Shown: positions 9,027 through 16,349 of the stretch, piece by piece | How positions within the stretch are numbered: position 1 is the stretch's first letter | Layout of the letters: every line of letters starts with the position of its first letter | Notes under the pieces: model-generated | What the model was told of the DNA's origin: nothing | Databases searched by the model: none | What the model saw: the letters and a program-made list of their open reading frames with translations, nothing else | Translations under genes and position numbers: made by a program | NCBI GenBank assembly: GCA_017453325.1 | Contig: JAFTKK010000070.1 | Location: 1 to 40,018 of the forward strand | DNA from: Clostridia bacterium | GTDB taxonomy: Bacteria; Bacillota; Clostridia; Oscillospirales; CAG-272 | DNA length: 40,018 bases | Direction of reading: 5' to 3'

Positions 9027-10553
9027 ATGCTGAAGATCCTGCTGCTGAAATGCAGAGAGGCGCTGATATCGGTGTTACCCGTTACCGTGATCGTCGCGCT
9101 CTTAAATTTTACGCCGTTGGTGGCGCTTTCGGGATTGGAATTGGCGGTTTTCCTGATCTCAGCCTTTTTCCTGGTGTTGGGTATCGGGCTTTTTAACCTC
9201 GGTGCAGATATCGCAATGACGCCAATGGGCGTGCAAGTGGGCTCCGGTCTTTCCAAATCTCGCAATATGGGTCTTTTGCTTTCGGTCAGCTTTTTGCTTG
9301 GTGTGTTGATCACCGTGGCCGAGCCGGATCTTTCTGTGCTCGCGGCACAGGTCAGCGCGGTTTTGAACGGCACGGCGCTGATCGTAACGGTTGGCGTGGG
9401 TGTGGGTCTGTTTTTGGTGCTTGCCATCCTGCGTATCGTGACGAAAACGGGACTTTCCAAGATTTTGATGCTCTTTTATATGATGGTATTTGCCTTGGCG
9501 GCTTTGGTGCTGGAGCGCGGCAACGGCGCATTTTTGGCGCTGGCCTTTGACTCCGGCGGTGTGACAACGGGCCCCATCACGGTGCCGTTTATCATGGCGC
9601 TTGGTACCGGCATTGCTACTACGCTCGGCGGCAAGGACGTGGGCGAGAACAGCTTTGGCCTGGTGGCTCTTTGCTCTATCGGCCCCGTATTGGCTGTCAT
9701 GTTCTTGGGTCTGTTTGCAGACGGAACGGTGATCTATGAGCTGCCCGATTATTCGGTAGAATCGCACCTTGGTGCCGCATTATTACATACCGTTGTGGAC
9801 GTTATTCTTGAGGTGGCTCTCGCGCTGGGGCTTCTGGTGCTGTTTTTTGCGGTGATACAGGCCATCTTTTTGCGCTTGCCGCGTCGCAAGATCTATCGCA
9901 TTGCCGTGGGTATTCTTTACACGTTTGCGGGCCTTGTGATGTTTTTGACGGCGGTAACGGTCGGTTTTATGCCGATCGGCTATCGCATCGGGCACGATCT
10001 TGCTACCAATAGCACACCGCTGCTGGTGGTGATGGGCTTTCTGCTCGGCTTTGTGGTCGTGCTTGCAGAGCCTGCCATTCACGTGCTCAAAAGCCAGGTC
10101 GAGGATATTACCAACGGTACCGTCAGCAAGCGCTCTATGATGATCGCGCTTTCGGTGGGTGTCGGTATCTCCATCGGACTTTCCATGATCCGTATCGTAT
10201 TTGATTTCAGCATCCTTTATTATCTTATTCCCGGTTATTTCATTTCGCTCGGCCTCTCCTTCTTCGTGCCGCGCCTGTATACCGCGATCGCATTTGACTC
10301 GGGCGGTGTTGCCAGCGGTCCCTTGACCTCCAGCTTCATTTTGCCGCTTGCCATCGGCGCCTGCGTGGCCCTGCAGGGTGTTTCCTCGGTGATGGAAAAC
10401 GCATTCGGTATCGTGGCGATGGTTGCCATGACGCCCCTGATTACCATTCAGGTCATGGGCTTCCGTGCCGTGATGGCGGGTAAGGTGCGTGACAATATTA
10501 TGATGAAGCAGATTCTGGATGCGGATGATGAGCAGATCATCGATTTTATGTAA
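9027..10553 (+). CDS. DUF1538 family membrane protein with internal duplication
   Basis: A 508-residue polytopic protein of the cytoplasmic membrane with a dozen or more hydrophobic segments. It is two copies of one unit. VAEPDLSVLAAQV (from about residue 98) matches LAEPAIHVLKSQV (from about 347), and AFDSGGVTTGPIT (about 173) matches AFDSGGVASGPLT (about 422). Another conserved stretch is FNLGADIAMTPMGVQVG near residue 60. This fits the DUF1538 family, whose members are typically encoded with P-II regulators, as here. The duplicated fold and the polar FDSGG motif in a hydrophobic context suggest a transporter or channel, but the substrate is unknown. I start at ATG 9027 because GGAAAGGAG (9012-9020) sits 6 bases before it. 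Longer in-frame starts would include promoter sequence. Confidence 0.85.
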   Translation: MLKILLLKCREALISVLPVTVIVALLNFTPLVALSGLELAVFLISAFFLVLGIGLFNLGADIAMTPMGVQVGSGLSKSRNMGLLLSVSFLLGVLITVAEPDLSVLAAQVSAVLNGTALIVTVGVGVGLFLVLAILRIVTKTGLSKILMLFYMMVFALAALVLERGNGAFLALAFDSGGVTTGPITVPFIMALGTGIATTLGGKDVGENSFGLVALCSIGPVLAVMFLGLFADGTVIYELPDYSVESHLGAALLHTVVDVILEVALALGLLVLFFAVIQAIFLRLPRRKIYRIAVGILYTFAGLVMFLTAVTVGFMPIGYRIGHDLATNSTPLLVVMGFLLGFVVVLAEPAIHVLKSQVEDITNGTVSKRSMMIALSVGVGISIGLSMIRIVFDFSILYYLIPGYFISLGLSFFVPRLYTAIAFDSGGVASGPLTSSFILPLAIGACVALQGVSSVMENAFGIVAMVAMTPLITIQVMGFRAVMAGKVRDNIMMKQILDADDEQIIDFM

Positions 10554-10565
10554 GGGGGTGGTGTG

Positions 10566-11024
10566 ATGTCGAACGCAGTAAACGAAGCCGAAAAAAAGAC
10601 CAAACGCACCGCCGTCAAAACCGTGGCGCGCCGTACCGTCAGTAAGACAAAGGCACCAACGGGGCATAAAACGGCGCCGCAAAAGCTCAAAATGCTGATT
10701 ACCGTGGTGCCGCGCCGCAAGACCGAATATTTTATGGATCTTATCCAATCCTTTGATGCCAATATGCAGTTTTGTTCTACGGCGCGAGGCACGGCAAGCT
10801 CGGATATTCTCACGCTGATGGGGCTTGAGGAAAATGAAAAGCGCGTGATATTCAGCGTTGTCCGAGAGGATATGGCACCGCGCGTGCTGGCTGCTCTTGA
10901 GGAAAAATTCACCACGATCAAAAACGCCAAGGGCATTGCTATGACGGTGCCGCTGACGGGTGTGATCGGTGTGGCGATCTATCAATTTCTTGCCAATAAC
11001 CGCAAAGGAGGAAAGGCAACATGA
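10566..11024 (+). CDS. P-II-like regulator with basic N-terminal extension
   Basis: A 152-residue protein. Residues 1 to about 42 are a low-complexity tail rich in Lys, Thr, Ala and Arg. From about residue 43 (LKMLITVVPRRK) it follows the P-II trimeric fold: beta-alpha-beta-beta-alpha-beta with ARGTASSDILTLMG in the T-loop position and AKGIAMTVPLTGVIGV at the end. The T-loop is shorter than in GlnB/GlnK and lacks the uridylylated tyrosine. A GTG directly precedes the ATG, and AAGGGGGTG (10552-10560) serves either. Its position directly after the DUF1538 gene suggests that it binds a nucleotide or metabolite and controls that membrane protein. Confidence 0.8.
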   Translation: MSNAVNEAEKKTKRTAVKTVARRTVSKTKAPTGHKTAPQKLKMLITVVPRRKTEYFMDLIQSFDANMQFCSTARGTASSDILTLMGLEENEKRVIFSVVREDMAPRVLAALEEKFTTIKNAKGIAMTVPLTGVIGVAIYQFLANNRKGGKAT

Positions 11025-11350
11025 ATTTTGCATACGAGCTGATACTTTGTATCGTAAACGCGGGCTTTTCCGACGTGGTGATGGAGGCGGCGCGCGCCTG
11101 CGGTGCAGGCGGCGGCACGGTGATCCACGCTCGCGGTACCGCCAATAAAGAGGCGGAAACCTTTTTCAAGATCACCATCCAGCCCGAAAAGGAGGCTGTG
11201 ATGATCCTGGTGCCCTCGTCCATCAAGGACGACGTGCTGCACGCGCTTTACCAAAAGGTGGGCTTGCAGACCCCCGGCCAGGGCATTGCCTTGGCGCTCC
11301 CCGTTGACGGCGTGGTAGGCTTGCCGACCAAAACCGAAAAAACGCAGTAA
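11021..11350 (+). CDS. P-II-like regulator, second copy
   Basis: A 109-residue P-II fold protein without the basic tail. The first strand and helix are AYELILCIVNAGFSDVVMEAA. The short T-loop region is HARGTANKEAETFF, and the B-loop-like segment is QTPGQGIALALPVDGVVG. It lacks the canonical YRGAEY T-loop motif of GlnB. The start overlaps the previous gene by 4 bases (ATGA), so the two P-II proteins are likely made in fixed ratio and could form heterotrimers. The ligand is unknown. AAAGGAGGAAAGG just upstream is a strong ribosome-binding site. Confidence 0.85.
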   Translation: MNFAYELILCIVNAGFSDVVMEAARACGAGGGTVIHARGTANKEAETFFKITIQPEKEAVMILVPSSIKDDVLHALYQKVGLQTPGQGIALALPVDGVVGLPTKTEKTQ

Positions 11351-11356
11351 AAAGCA

Positions 11357-11386
11357 AAAAAAGACCGCCGTACGGCGGTCTTTTTT
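11357..11386. terminator. Bidirectional terminator after the P-II genes
   Basis: The perfect palindrome GACCGCCGTACGGCGGTC (11363-11380) is flanked by six A on the left and six T on the right, so it has a terminator shape on both strands. It separates the P-II operon from the convergent small regulator gene. Confidence 0.9.
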
Positions 11387-11392
11387 ACTGTA

Positions 11393-11578
11393 TTATTTGA
11401 TTTCGGCATGCTTGATGGCAAAGTCAAGTAAGATATTGATGATTTCATTTCTTGAACGGTTAGAGTCTGCGACGATCTTTTCCAGTTCTTCCACCGTTTC
11501 GTCTTTGATGCGTATGGAAAAAACTTTATAACCGTCTTCGCCTTTTAAGGGCTTTTTGGATATGACCAACTTTTCCAT
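11393..11578 (-). CDS. Small ribbon-helix-helix (CopG/Arc-like) regulator
   Basis: A 61-residue protein. The segment YKVFSIRIKDETVEELEKIV gives the N-terminal beta-strand and first helix. SNRSRNEIINILLDFAIKHAE gives the second helix with the conserved S/N-R-N-E pattern of ribbon-helix-helix DNA-binding proteins. I start at ATG 11578 because GGAGG lies 8 bases upstream (plus-strand 11586-11590); the longer in-frame reading has no such site. It is divergent from the collagen-like lipoprotein gene and shares its A+T-rich composition. It probably represses itself or the lipoprotein. No toxin gene is adjacent, so an antitoxin role is not supported. Confidence 0.75.
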   Translation of the reverse strand: MEKLVISKKPLKGEDGYKVFSIRIKDETVEELEKIVADSNRSRNEIINILLDFAIKHAEIK

Positions 11579-11622
11579 AATTGTGCCTCCATACATGCTT
11601 TGATATTTATTTTTATTATATC

Positions 11623-11672
11623 TTGACACGTTAAACGATAATATGTTATAATAATTAACATAGATCATGTTA
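11623..11672 (+). promoter_or_regulatory. Promoter with internal palindrome, likely operator
   Basis: TTGACA (11623-11628) and TATAAT (11647-11652) with an 18-base spacer form a good plus-strand promoter for the lipoprotein gene. The spacer contains the palindrome CGTTAAACG (11629-11637), and just downstream lies the inverted repeat TAACAT-N5-ATGTTA (11656-11672). A minus-strand TATAAT (plus-strand 11615-11620) could serve the divergent regulator. The overlapping layout is what is expected if the ribbon-helix-helix protein controls both directions. Operator function is inferred. Confidence 0.6.
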
Positions 11673-11751
11673 CATATCGAAGAGCGCATAAAGAGACTTA
11701 TCACGATTATGCCATGCCTACTATTCCAAAAAGTTAGATATGTTGGTCTAT

Positions 11752-11776
11752 AGGAAAGCAATATAATAGCTTTCCT
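11752..11776 (+). promoter_or_regulatory. Leader stem-loop before the lipoprotein gene
   Basis: AGGAAAGC (11752-11759) pairs with GCTTTCCT (11769-11776) across a 9-base A/T loop. A T-rich tract (TTATATCTTATTTTT) follows, and the ribosome-binding site is 18 bases further on. It could act as an attenuator or simply stabilise the roughly 145-base leader. The pairing is visible; the function is not known. Confidence 0.4.
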
Positions 11777-11803
11777 TATATCTTATTTTTCGTGGAGGTT
11801 TTT

Positions 11804-12889
11804 ATGAAAAGAATAATCTGTTTATTAATGGTCTGCTTGTGTGTCTGTGGGATTTTGGGGTGTAACAGAGAAAAAGAAATAACACTTGAAATGTTATATG
11901 AACACGCGAAGGAGCAGGGTTATGTAGGCGATTTTGAGACATTTCGTAATGTTATAAACGGACAAAATCTTGTTAGTGTTGAAAATATTTATATAGATGA
12001 AGATGGGCATTTAATGGTGCAGTTGACGGGTGAAGGAGTTCGTGATCTTGGCGATGTTGTAGGAGAAGATGGTGCTAAAGGAGCTGATGGTAAAGACGGT
12101 AAAAACGGACAAGATGGCAAAGATGGAAAAGATGGAAAAGACGGACAAGATGGCAAAGATATTATTGTTTCTTCACCACTTATCACGAAAGGTGAAATTG
12201 GCAGTACAATTTTTACAATGAATGTAAAATACCATGCTTTAAGTCAAGAGACCAGTCAAGTATCTTATTATTCAGGGTGCGGTTTCGGCGGATATGATGT
12301 AAAGAGAGAGCATTATCAATTTGTTGGCGTTGAGTATAAAGGCAAACTGTACAAATATTATGAGCAAATAAATAGTTATGGTGCGCTTGCTGCTGATGTC
12401 ATTGCAAGCGGAGAAAGTTCGATAGATGTAACAGCGATTTGGGAATGTGAATTCGAGCCTGCTTGTTTTGGATTTGGGGCAATTGCAGAATATCAAATCG
12501 ATGGCGACATAGGCAATTGGTCGCTTATAGGGGAAAAAGATGGTCAAAAAGAGTGGGTAGGTGTCGATTTTCATGTTGTGAAATTTCAAGATGAAAAAAC
12601 GGATTTTTGTATTGATGCCAATGCCAATGCATATGAATATTGTATGGGTAGGTACACTAATATACAGACACTGAATGGAGAAGCGGTGACTTTTGACAAT
12701 GAAATTAAAATTTATATTAGGAGAATGGATGGGGTGCTAGTAGAGCCCATAAACGTACTTCTTGCGGCAGATGTAATAAGTTTTGCGGAAATATTAACAT
12801 TTGCAAATACAGAGATGAAAGAGAAGGGATACGCTAGCAATGTAGGTTATTCAGTGGACGTATCGTTTGTTTTCAAAGTTGAAAAATAA
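11804..12889 (+). CDS. Lipoprotein with collagen-like Gly-X-Y repeat
   Basis: A 361-residue exported protein. A short signal peptide ends in a lipobox (GILGC, C20), so it should be lipid-anchored on the outer face of the membrane. Residues 28-60 (EITLEMLYEHAKEQGYVGDF and following) resemble a short element often seen before collagen-like tracts in clostridial proteins. Residues 87-119 are 11 uninterrupted Gly-X-Y triplets, mostly GKD and GQD. About 240 residues follow with no recognised domain, rich in aromatic and acidic residues. GGAGG at 11794-11798 sets the start. Codon use is much A+T-richer than in neighbouring genes, suggesting recent acquisition. A role in surface interaction is a guess. 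Confidence 0.8.
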   Translation: MKRIICLLMVCLCVCGILGCNREKEITLEMLYEHAKEQGYVGDFETFRNVINGQNLVSVENIYIDEDGHLMVQLTGEGVRDLGDVVGEDGAKGADGKDGKNGQDGKDGKDGKDGQDGKDIIVSSPLITKGEIGSTIFTMNVKYHALSQETSQVSYYSGCGFGGYDVKREHYQFVGVEYKGKLYKYYEQINSYGALAADVIASGESSIDVTAIWECEFEPACFGFGAIAEYQIDGDIGNWSLIGEKDGQKEWVGVDFHVVKFQDEKTDFCIDANANAYEYCMGRYTNIQTLNGEAVTFDNEIKIYIRRMDGVLVEPINVLLAADVISFAEILTFANTEMKEKGYASNVGYSVDVSFVFKVEK

Positions 12890-12962
12890 GCAACTCTTTT
12901 TTAATTTGTTGATTAAGATGGATTGGAAATCGTATATACTGCTGTGGCAAACATAAAAAACA

Positions 12963-12999
12963 ATAGAGGCAAACACTTTTAAAAAGTGTTTGCCTCTAT
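12963..12999. terminator. Long hairpin terminator between convergent genes
   Basis: ATAGAGGCAAACACTTTT (12963-12980) is complementary to AAAAGTGTTTGCCTCTAT (12982-12999), an 18-bp inverted repeat. On the minus strand it is followed by TTGTTTTTTATG, which suits termination of the GH4 gene. On the plus strand the T-run is weaker (GTGCTTTT) but may still end the lipoprotein transcript. Confidence 0.8.
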
Positions 13000-13014
13000 G
13001 TGCTTTTATCAATA

Positions 13015-14352
13015 TTATTTATAAGCAGGCAGCCAATCCTTATGAGCTTCAAACAGGTCATCGCAAAGGGCGACGATATCATCGATCGAGAGCTCGGAGG
13101 AGGTGTGCGGGTCAAGCATGGCGGCTTGATAGACAACTTCCTTTTTGCGGGTGACGGCGGCCTCGATGGTGAGGAGCTGCGGGTTGATGTTGGTACGGTT
13201 CATGGCGGCACAGATTTCGGGCAGATCCCCCACAACGGTGGGCAAAATGCCGCGTTTGTTGACAAGACAGGGAACCTCCACGCAGGCGTTATGCGGGAGA
13301 TTGGTGATCAGACCCGTGTTCAACACGTTGCCGCCGATCTCGTAGGGCTTACCCGTGACGATCGCCTCCATGATATGGGACGCATACTCGCGAGAGCGCG
13401 TATGTGTAATATCGCCCTTCAGGTATTCCTCTCGCTGCGTTTTCCATTTCTCGATTTGCTTGATGCAGCGGCGGGGATATTCATCAAGCGGGATCCGGTA
13501 GCGGTCGATCAGCTCGGGATACTTGGATTTGATGTAGAGATTATTGTATTCGGCGTTGTGCTCGCTTGATTCGGTGCAGTAGTAGCCGAAGCGGCGGATG
13601 TAGTCGAGGCGCACGAGGTTTTGGGTCTCGTAATTTTCGGGATGTTCGAGGATCTCGCCCGCGCGGCGCTTGATCTCGGGATAAAGGTCGTTGCCATTTG
13701 CATCGTAGATTTCGAGGAGCCAGGCCATATGGTTGATGCCCGCGATCTTCTCGCGCACGGGTCCCATTTTTTCAAATTCTGCCTCAAGCCCAAGGCTTCT
13801 GAAGAGGCTCTTCGAGCAGACCTGCACGCTGTGGCAAAGTCCGACGGTCTTGACATCGGTATAACGCTGCATATAGCCCGTGAGCATTGCCATGGGGTTG
13901 GTATAATTGAGGAACCATGCGTTGGGACAAACGGCTTGCATATCCTCGGCAAAGCCCTCAAGCACGGGAATGGTGCGCAACGTTCTGAAAATACCGCCGA
14001 TACCGAGCGTGTCGGCAATGGTTTGTCTGAGGCCGTATTTTTTGGGGATCTCAAAATCTATAATGGTGCAGGGATCGTAGCCGCCCACTTGAATGGCGTT
14101 TACCACGAAATCGGCACCGCGCAGCGCGTCGCGGCGGTTTTCCACGCCCAGATAGCGGCTGATCTTGGCGCGCCCCTCGTTGATGTTTTTGTTGAGGAGA
14201 ACGATCATATCGTAGGATTCTTGCAGGCGCTCTGCGTCGATATCGTAGAGTGCGATCTCAAAATCGCGGAGTGCCTCGGTCATCATGCTGTCGCCCAGTA
14301 CATTTTTGGCAAATACGGTGCTGCCCGCACCCATAAAGGTGATCTTTCCCAT
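13015..14352 (-). CDS. GH4 family glycosidase, alpha-galactosidase-like
   Basis: A 445-residue member of glycoside hydrolase family 4, which cleaves glycosides by an NAD+- and Mn2+-dependent oxidation/elimination mechanism in the cytoplasm. The dinucleotide fold starts with MGKITFMGAGSTVFAKNVLG. The metal-binding cysteine is C173 in VGLCHSVQ, and a second metal ligand is H208 in AGINHMAW. TNPMAM (151-156) is also typical. The CHS motif is that of the MelA/alpha-galactosidase and related branch, whereas 6-phospho-glucosidases have a CN(I/V)P motif at this site. I start at ATG 14352 (upstream AGAAAGGAAC) because it gives the canonical N-terminus. It is divergent from an AraC regulator that is its probable controller. 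Exact substrate (melibiose/raffinose versus glucuronides) cannot be fixed here. Confidence 0.85.
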   Translation of the reverse strand: MGKITFMGAGSTVFAKNVLGDSMMTEALRDFEIALYDIDAERLQESYDMIVLLNKNINEGRAKISRYLGVENRRDALRGADFVVNAIQVGGYDPCTIIDFEIPKKYGLRQTIADTLGIGGIFRTLRTIPVLEGFAEDMQAVCPNAWFLNYTNPMAMLTGYMQRYTDVKTVGLCHSVQVCSKSLFRSLGLEAEFEKMGPVREKIAGINHMAWLLEIYDANGNDLYPEIKRRAGEILEHPENYETQNLVRLDYIRRFGYYCTESSEHNAEYNNLYIKSKYPELIDRYRIPLDEYPRRCIKQIEKWKTQREEYLKGDITHTRSREYASHIMEAIVTGKPYEIGGNVLNTGLITNLPHNACVEVPCLVNKRGILPTVVGDLPEICAAMNRTNINPQLLTIEAAVTRKKEVVYQAAMLDPHTSSELSIDDIVALCDDLFEAHKDWLPAYK

Positions 14353-14413
14353 GGCTATGTTCCTTTCTTTTTTGAAATAAGTATTGTGTTTTGCGGTATT
14401 TTGTGCTACTATC

Positions 14414-14442
14414 ATTATAGTGTGAAAAAGCGCTTTGGTCAA
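14414..14442 (-). promoter_or_regulatory. Promoter of the GH4 gene
   Basis: On the minus strand TTGACC (plus 14437-14442) and TATAAT (plus 14414-14419) are 17 bases apart. The predicted start lies about 55 bases before the GH4 ATG. The element lies in the divergent region shared with the AraC-type gene, so it is a good site for regulator binding. Confidence 0.75.
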
Positions 14443-14485
14443 GCGACATATTGCGGAGTTTTATAACAATATTGCGGAGGATGGT

Positions 14486-15373
14486 ATGAAGCATAGCCTA
14501 AATGTAGATAAAACGGGTCTTGAGCGCGGCGCGCGCGGCAGTTTTGATTTTCCCGTTTCCGGCAGCCGCGGTGCGGATATTAAAAGCTATGAGGGGGAGC
14601 AGTTTGCTTGCCATTTTCACCCCGAAGCGGAGCTCACCGTCATTTGTGAGGGGGAAATGTATTACCGTGCGCACGATACCGAGTATTTGCTGCGTGCGGG
14701 GGATGCCGTGTTTGTCAATGCGAACGTGATGCACGCGGGCAGAAGCCGTAACGGCACGTCCTGCCATTATCTTCCCATCAATTTTTGGCCGCTTTTTGTC
14801 TCGGGACATGATGAAAGCCTGATTGATCGCAAATACGTTTCTCCTCTTTTGCGCGAAGAGCTTTTGCCCTGTGTGGTGATGCGCAGAGAGTGCGCCGCGG
14901 ACAAAGAGATGCTTTGTGCCGTCGATGAGCTTGTTGAGCTGGTGCGTGATCGCGGCGACGGCTGGGAGCTGCTTGTCAAGGCGGTGCTTTGCCGTTTGTG
15001 GTACTATTTTTACACGCGCAAGCGCGCAAGTGGCGAGGAGCACACGGTGGTGGGTGCCGAGGCGGTCAAGCGTGCCATCTCGTTTATCGAGGTGCATTAT
15101 GCCGAAAAGCTGACCTTGGCGGACCTTGCCGCCGCCGCGCATTTGTCACGCAGCGAGTTCTGCCGTACCTTCCGTCGCTTTACGGGACGCACCCCCTTTT
15201 CCTATCTGCAATATCACCGCGTGCGGCGCTCGCTGCCGCTGCTCCAGGATCGAAAACGCTCGGTTTTGGAGATCTCGGAGCAGACGGGGTTTGCCGGTGC
15301 CAGTTATTACGCCGAGGTCTTTCGGCGCTTTATGGGGTGTTCTCCCCTCGAATACCGCAAAAAGTTTTTGTGA
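14486..15373 (+). CDS. AraC-family transcriptional regulator with cupin sensor domain
   Basis: A 295-residue regulator. The N-terminal half has the cupin pattern (CHFHPEAELTVICEGEMYY, then LRAGDAVFVNANVMHAG), which in AraC proteins binds a sugar. The C-terminal 100 residues hold two helix-turn-helix units: LTLADLAAAAHLSRSEFCRT and the later VLEISEQTGFAGASYYAEVF, ending FRRFMGCSPLEYRKK. I choose ATG 14486, which has GGAGG 5 bases upstream, over a longer TTG start in the shared promoter. Divergent from the GH4 gene, it probably activates that gene in response to the matching sugar. Confidence 0.88.
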   Translation: MKHSLNVDKTGLERGARGSFDFPVSGSRGADIKSYEGEQFACHFHPEAELTVICEGEMYYRAHDTEYLLRAGDAVFVNANVMHAGRSRNGTSCHYLPINFWPLFVSGHDESLIDRKYVSPLLREELLPCVVMRRECAADKEMLCAVDELVELVRDRGDGWELLVKAVLCRLWYYFYTRKRASGEEHTVVGAEAVKRAISFIEVHYAEKLTLADLAAAAHLSRSEFCRTFRRFTGRTPFSYLQYHRVRRSLPLLQDRKRSVLEISEQTGFAGASYYAEVFRRFMGCSPLEYRKKFL

Positions 15374-15400
15374 CGGTGCGCTGATTTTTTGAAATAACAC

Positions 15401-15429
15401 TTGTATTTACGGGCAAAATTTGGTAATAT
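15401..15429 (+). promoter_or_regulatory. Candidate promoter of the DUF5685/J-domain unit
   Basis: TTGTAT (15401-15406) and TAATAT (15424-15429) are separated by 17 bases, in the 97-base gap between the AraC gene and the DUF5685 gene. The -35 matches consensus in four of six positions, so this is a moderate candidate. Confidence 0.5.
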
Positions 15430-15470
15430 GTATCATAGGTGTTTTAATATTGTAAAATGGCGGTAATGAT

Positions 15471-16349
15471 ATGTTCGGTTATGTGAGGATCAACAAAGCA
15501 GAGCTTCGTGTGCGCGAATACGAGTATTACCGTGCCGCATATTGCGGACTTTGCCGCAGTATGGGGAAGTGCACGGGTCAATGCTCGCGTCTGACCCTTA
15601 GCTATGATATTTCTTTTCTCACGCAGGTGCGTATGGCGTTGCTGGGCACGGTGCCGACCTTTGGGAAGCGTCGCTGCGCGGTACACCCGTTTCGGGCGCG
15701 CATGATGATGGAGCCAAACGAGGAGCTCTTTTATGCCGCGGACGTATCTGCCTTACTGGCCTATGAAAAGTGCCGTGACGACCGTGCCGATCGGCGCGGT
15801 GTTGGGCGTTTGGTAGCGGCAGCACGTTGCTTTTTAATGCGTTCCGCGTACCGCCGCGCCGCAAAGCGATTGCCGGAGCTTGCCGCTTTTTTGCGGGAGC
15901 GACTGACGGCGCTATCCTCACTTGAGCGTGAAAACCGTCCTACGGTAGATGAGCCCGCAGCGATCTTCGGAGAGATGCTTGCCGCGCTTTTCTCGCACGG
16001 TCTGCCCGAGGAGTTGCGGCGCATAGCGCACGTGATCGGCACAAAGATCGGCAGATTTATTTATATTTTGGATGCCATCGACGATCTTGAAAAGGATCAA
16101 AAAAACCGAAATTTCAACCCCGTTTTGCTACTTTATGGCAAGGAACCGACAGAGCACGAGAAAAAAATGCTGGAGGATGCGCTGCTTTCCTGCCTTTCTG
16201 ATGCCGCCGCTGCGCTTGATCTTGTCGAGGAGGCGACGGGCTCACCGCGACGCGCGGTTTTGGAAAATATACTGTATTTGGGCATGCCCGCTACCGCAAA
16301 AAAGATCATTTGGGGAGAGGCAAAGACATGCCAAGGAGGACACACGTGA
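15471..16349 (+). CDS. DUF5685 family protein
   Basis: A 292-residue protein of unknown function. The start [20 protein letters not shown], followed by [17 protein letters not shown] and LSYDISFL, is diagnostic of DUF5685. The rest looks all-helical and mostly soluble. Two Asp-rich clusters stand out: DDRAD at residues 103-107 and DAIDDLEKD at 201-209, followed by NFNP. Their type and spacing recall the metal-diphosphate motifs of isoprenoid synthases, an inference only. Four cysteines cluster at the N-terminus (about residues 25-38). The gene is followed, with a 4-base overlap (GTGA), by a J-domain gene. The ribosome-binding site is weak. Confidence 0.8.
   Translation: MFGYVRINKAELRVREYEYYRAAYCGLCRSMGKCTGQCSRLTLSYDISFLTQVRMALLGTVPTFGKRRCAVHPFRARMMMEPNEELFYAADVSALLAYEKCRDDRADRRGVGRLVAAARCFLMRSAYRRAAKRLPELAAFLRERLTALSSLERENRPTVDEPAAIFGEMLAALFSHGLPEELRRIAHVIGTKIGRFIYILDAIDDLEKDQKNRNFNPVLLLYGKEPTEHEKKMLEDALLSCLSDAAAALDLVEEATGSPRRAVLENILYLGMPATAKKIIWGEAKTCQGGHT

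Noticed and set aside
11393..11578. Toxin-antitoxin system for the RHH protein
   Set aside because: No toxin-sized gene is next to it; the neighbours are a P-II protein and a large lipoprotein.
11989..12186. Ser/Pro-rich open frame antisense to the collagen-like tract
   Set aside because: It is the mirror of the GKD/GQD codons. The lipoprotein reading has a lipobox and ribosome-binding site.
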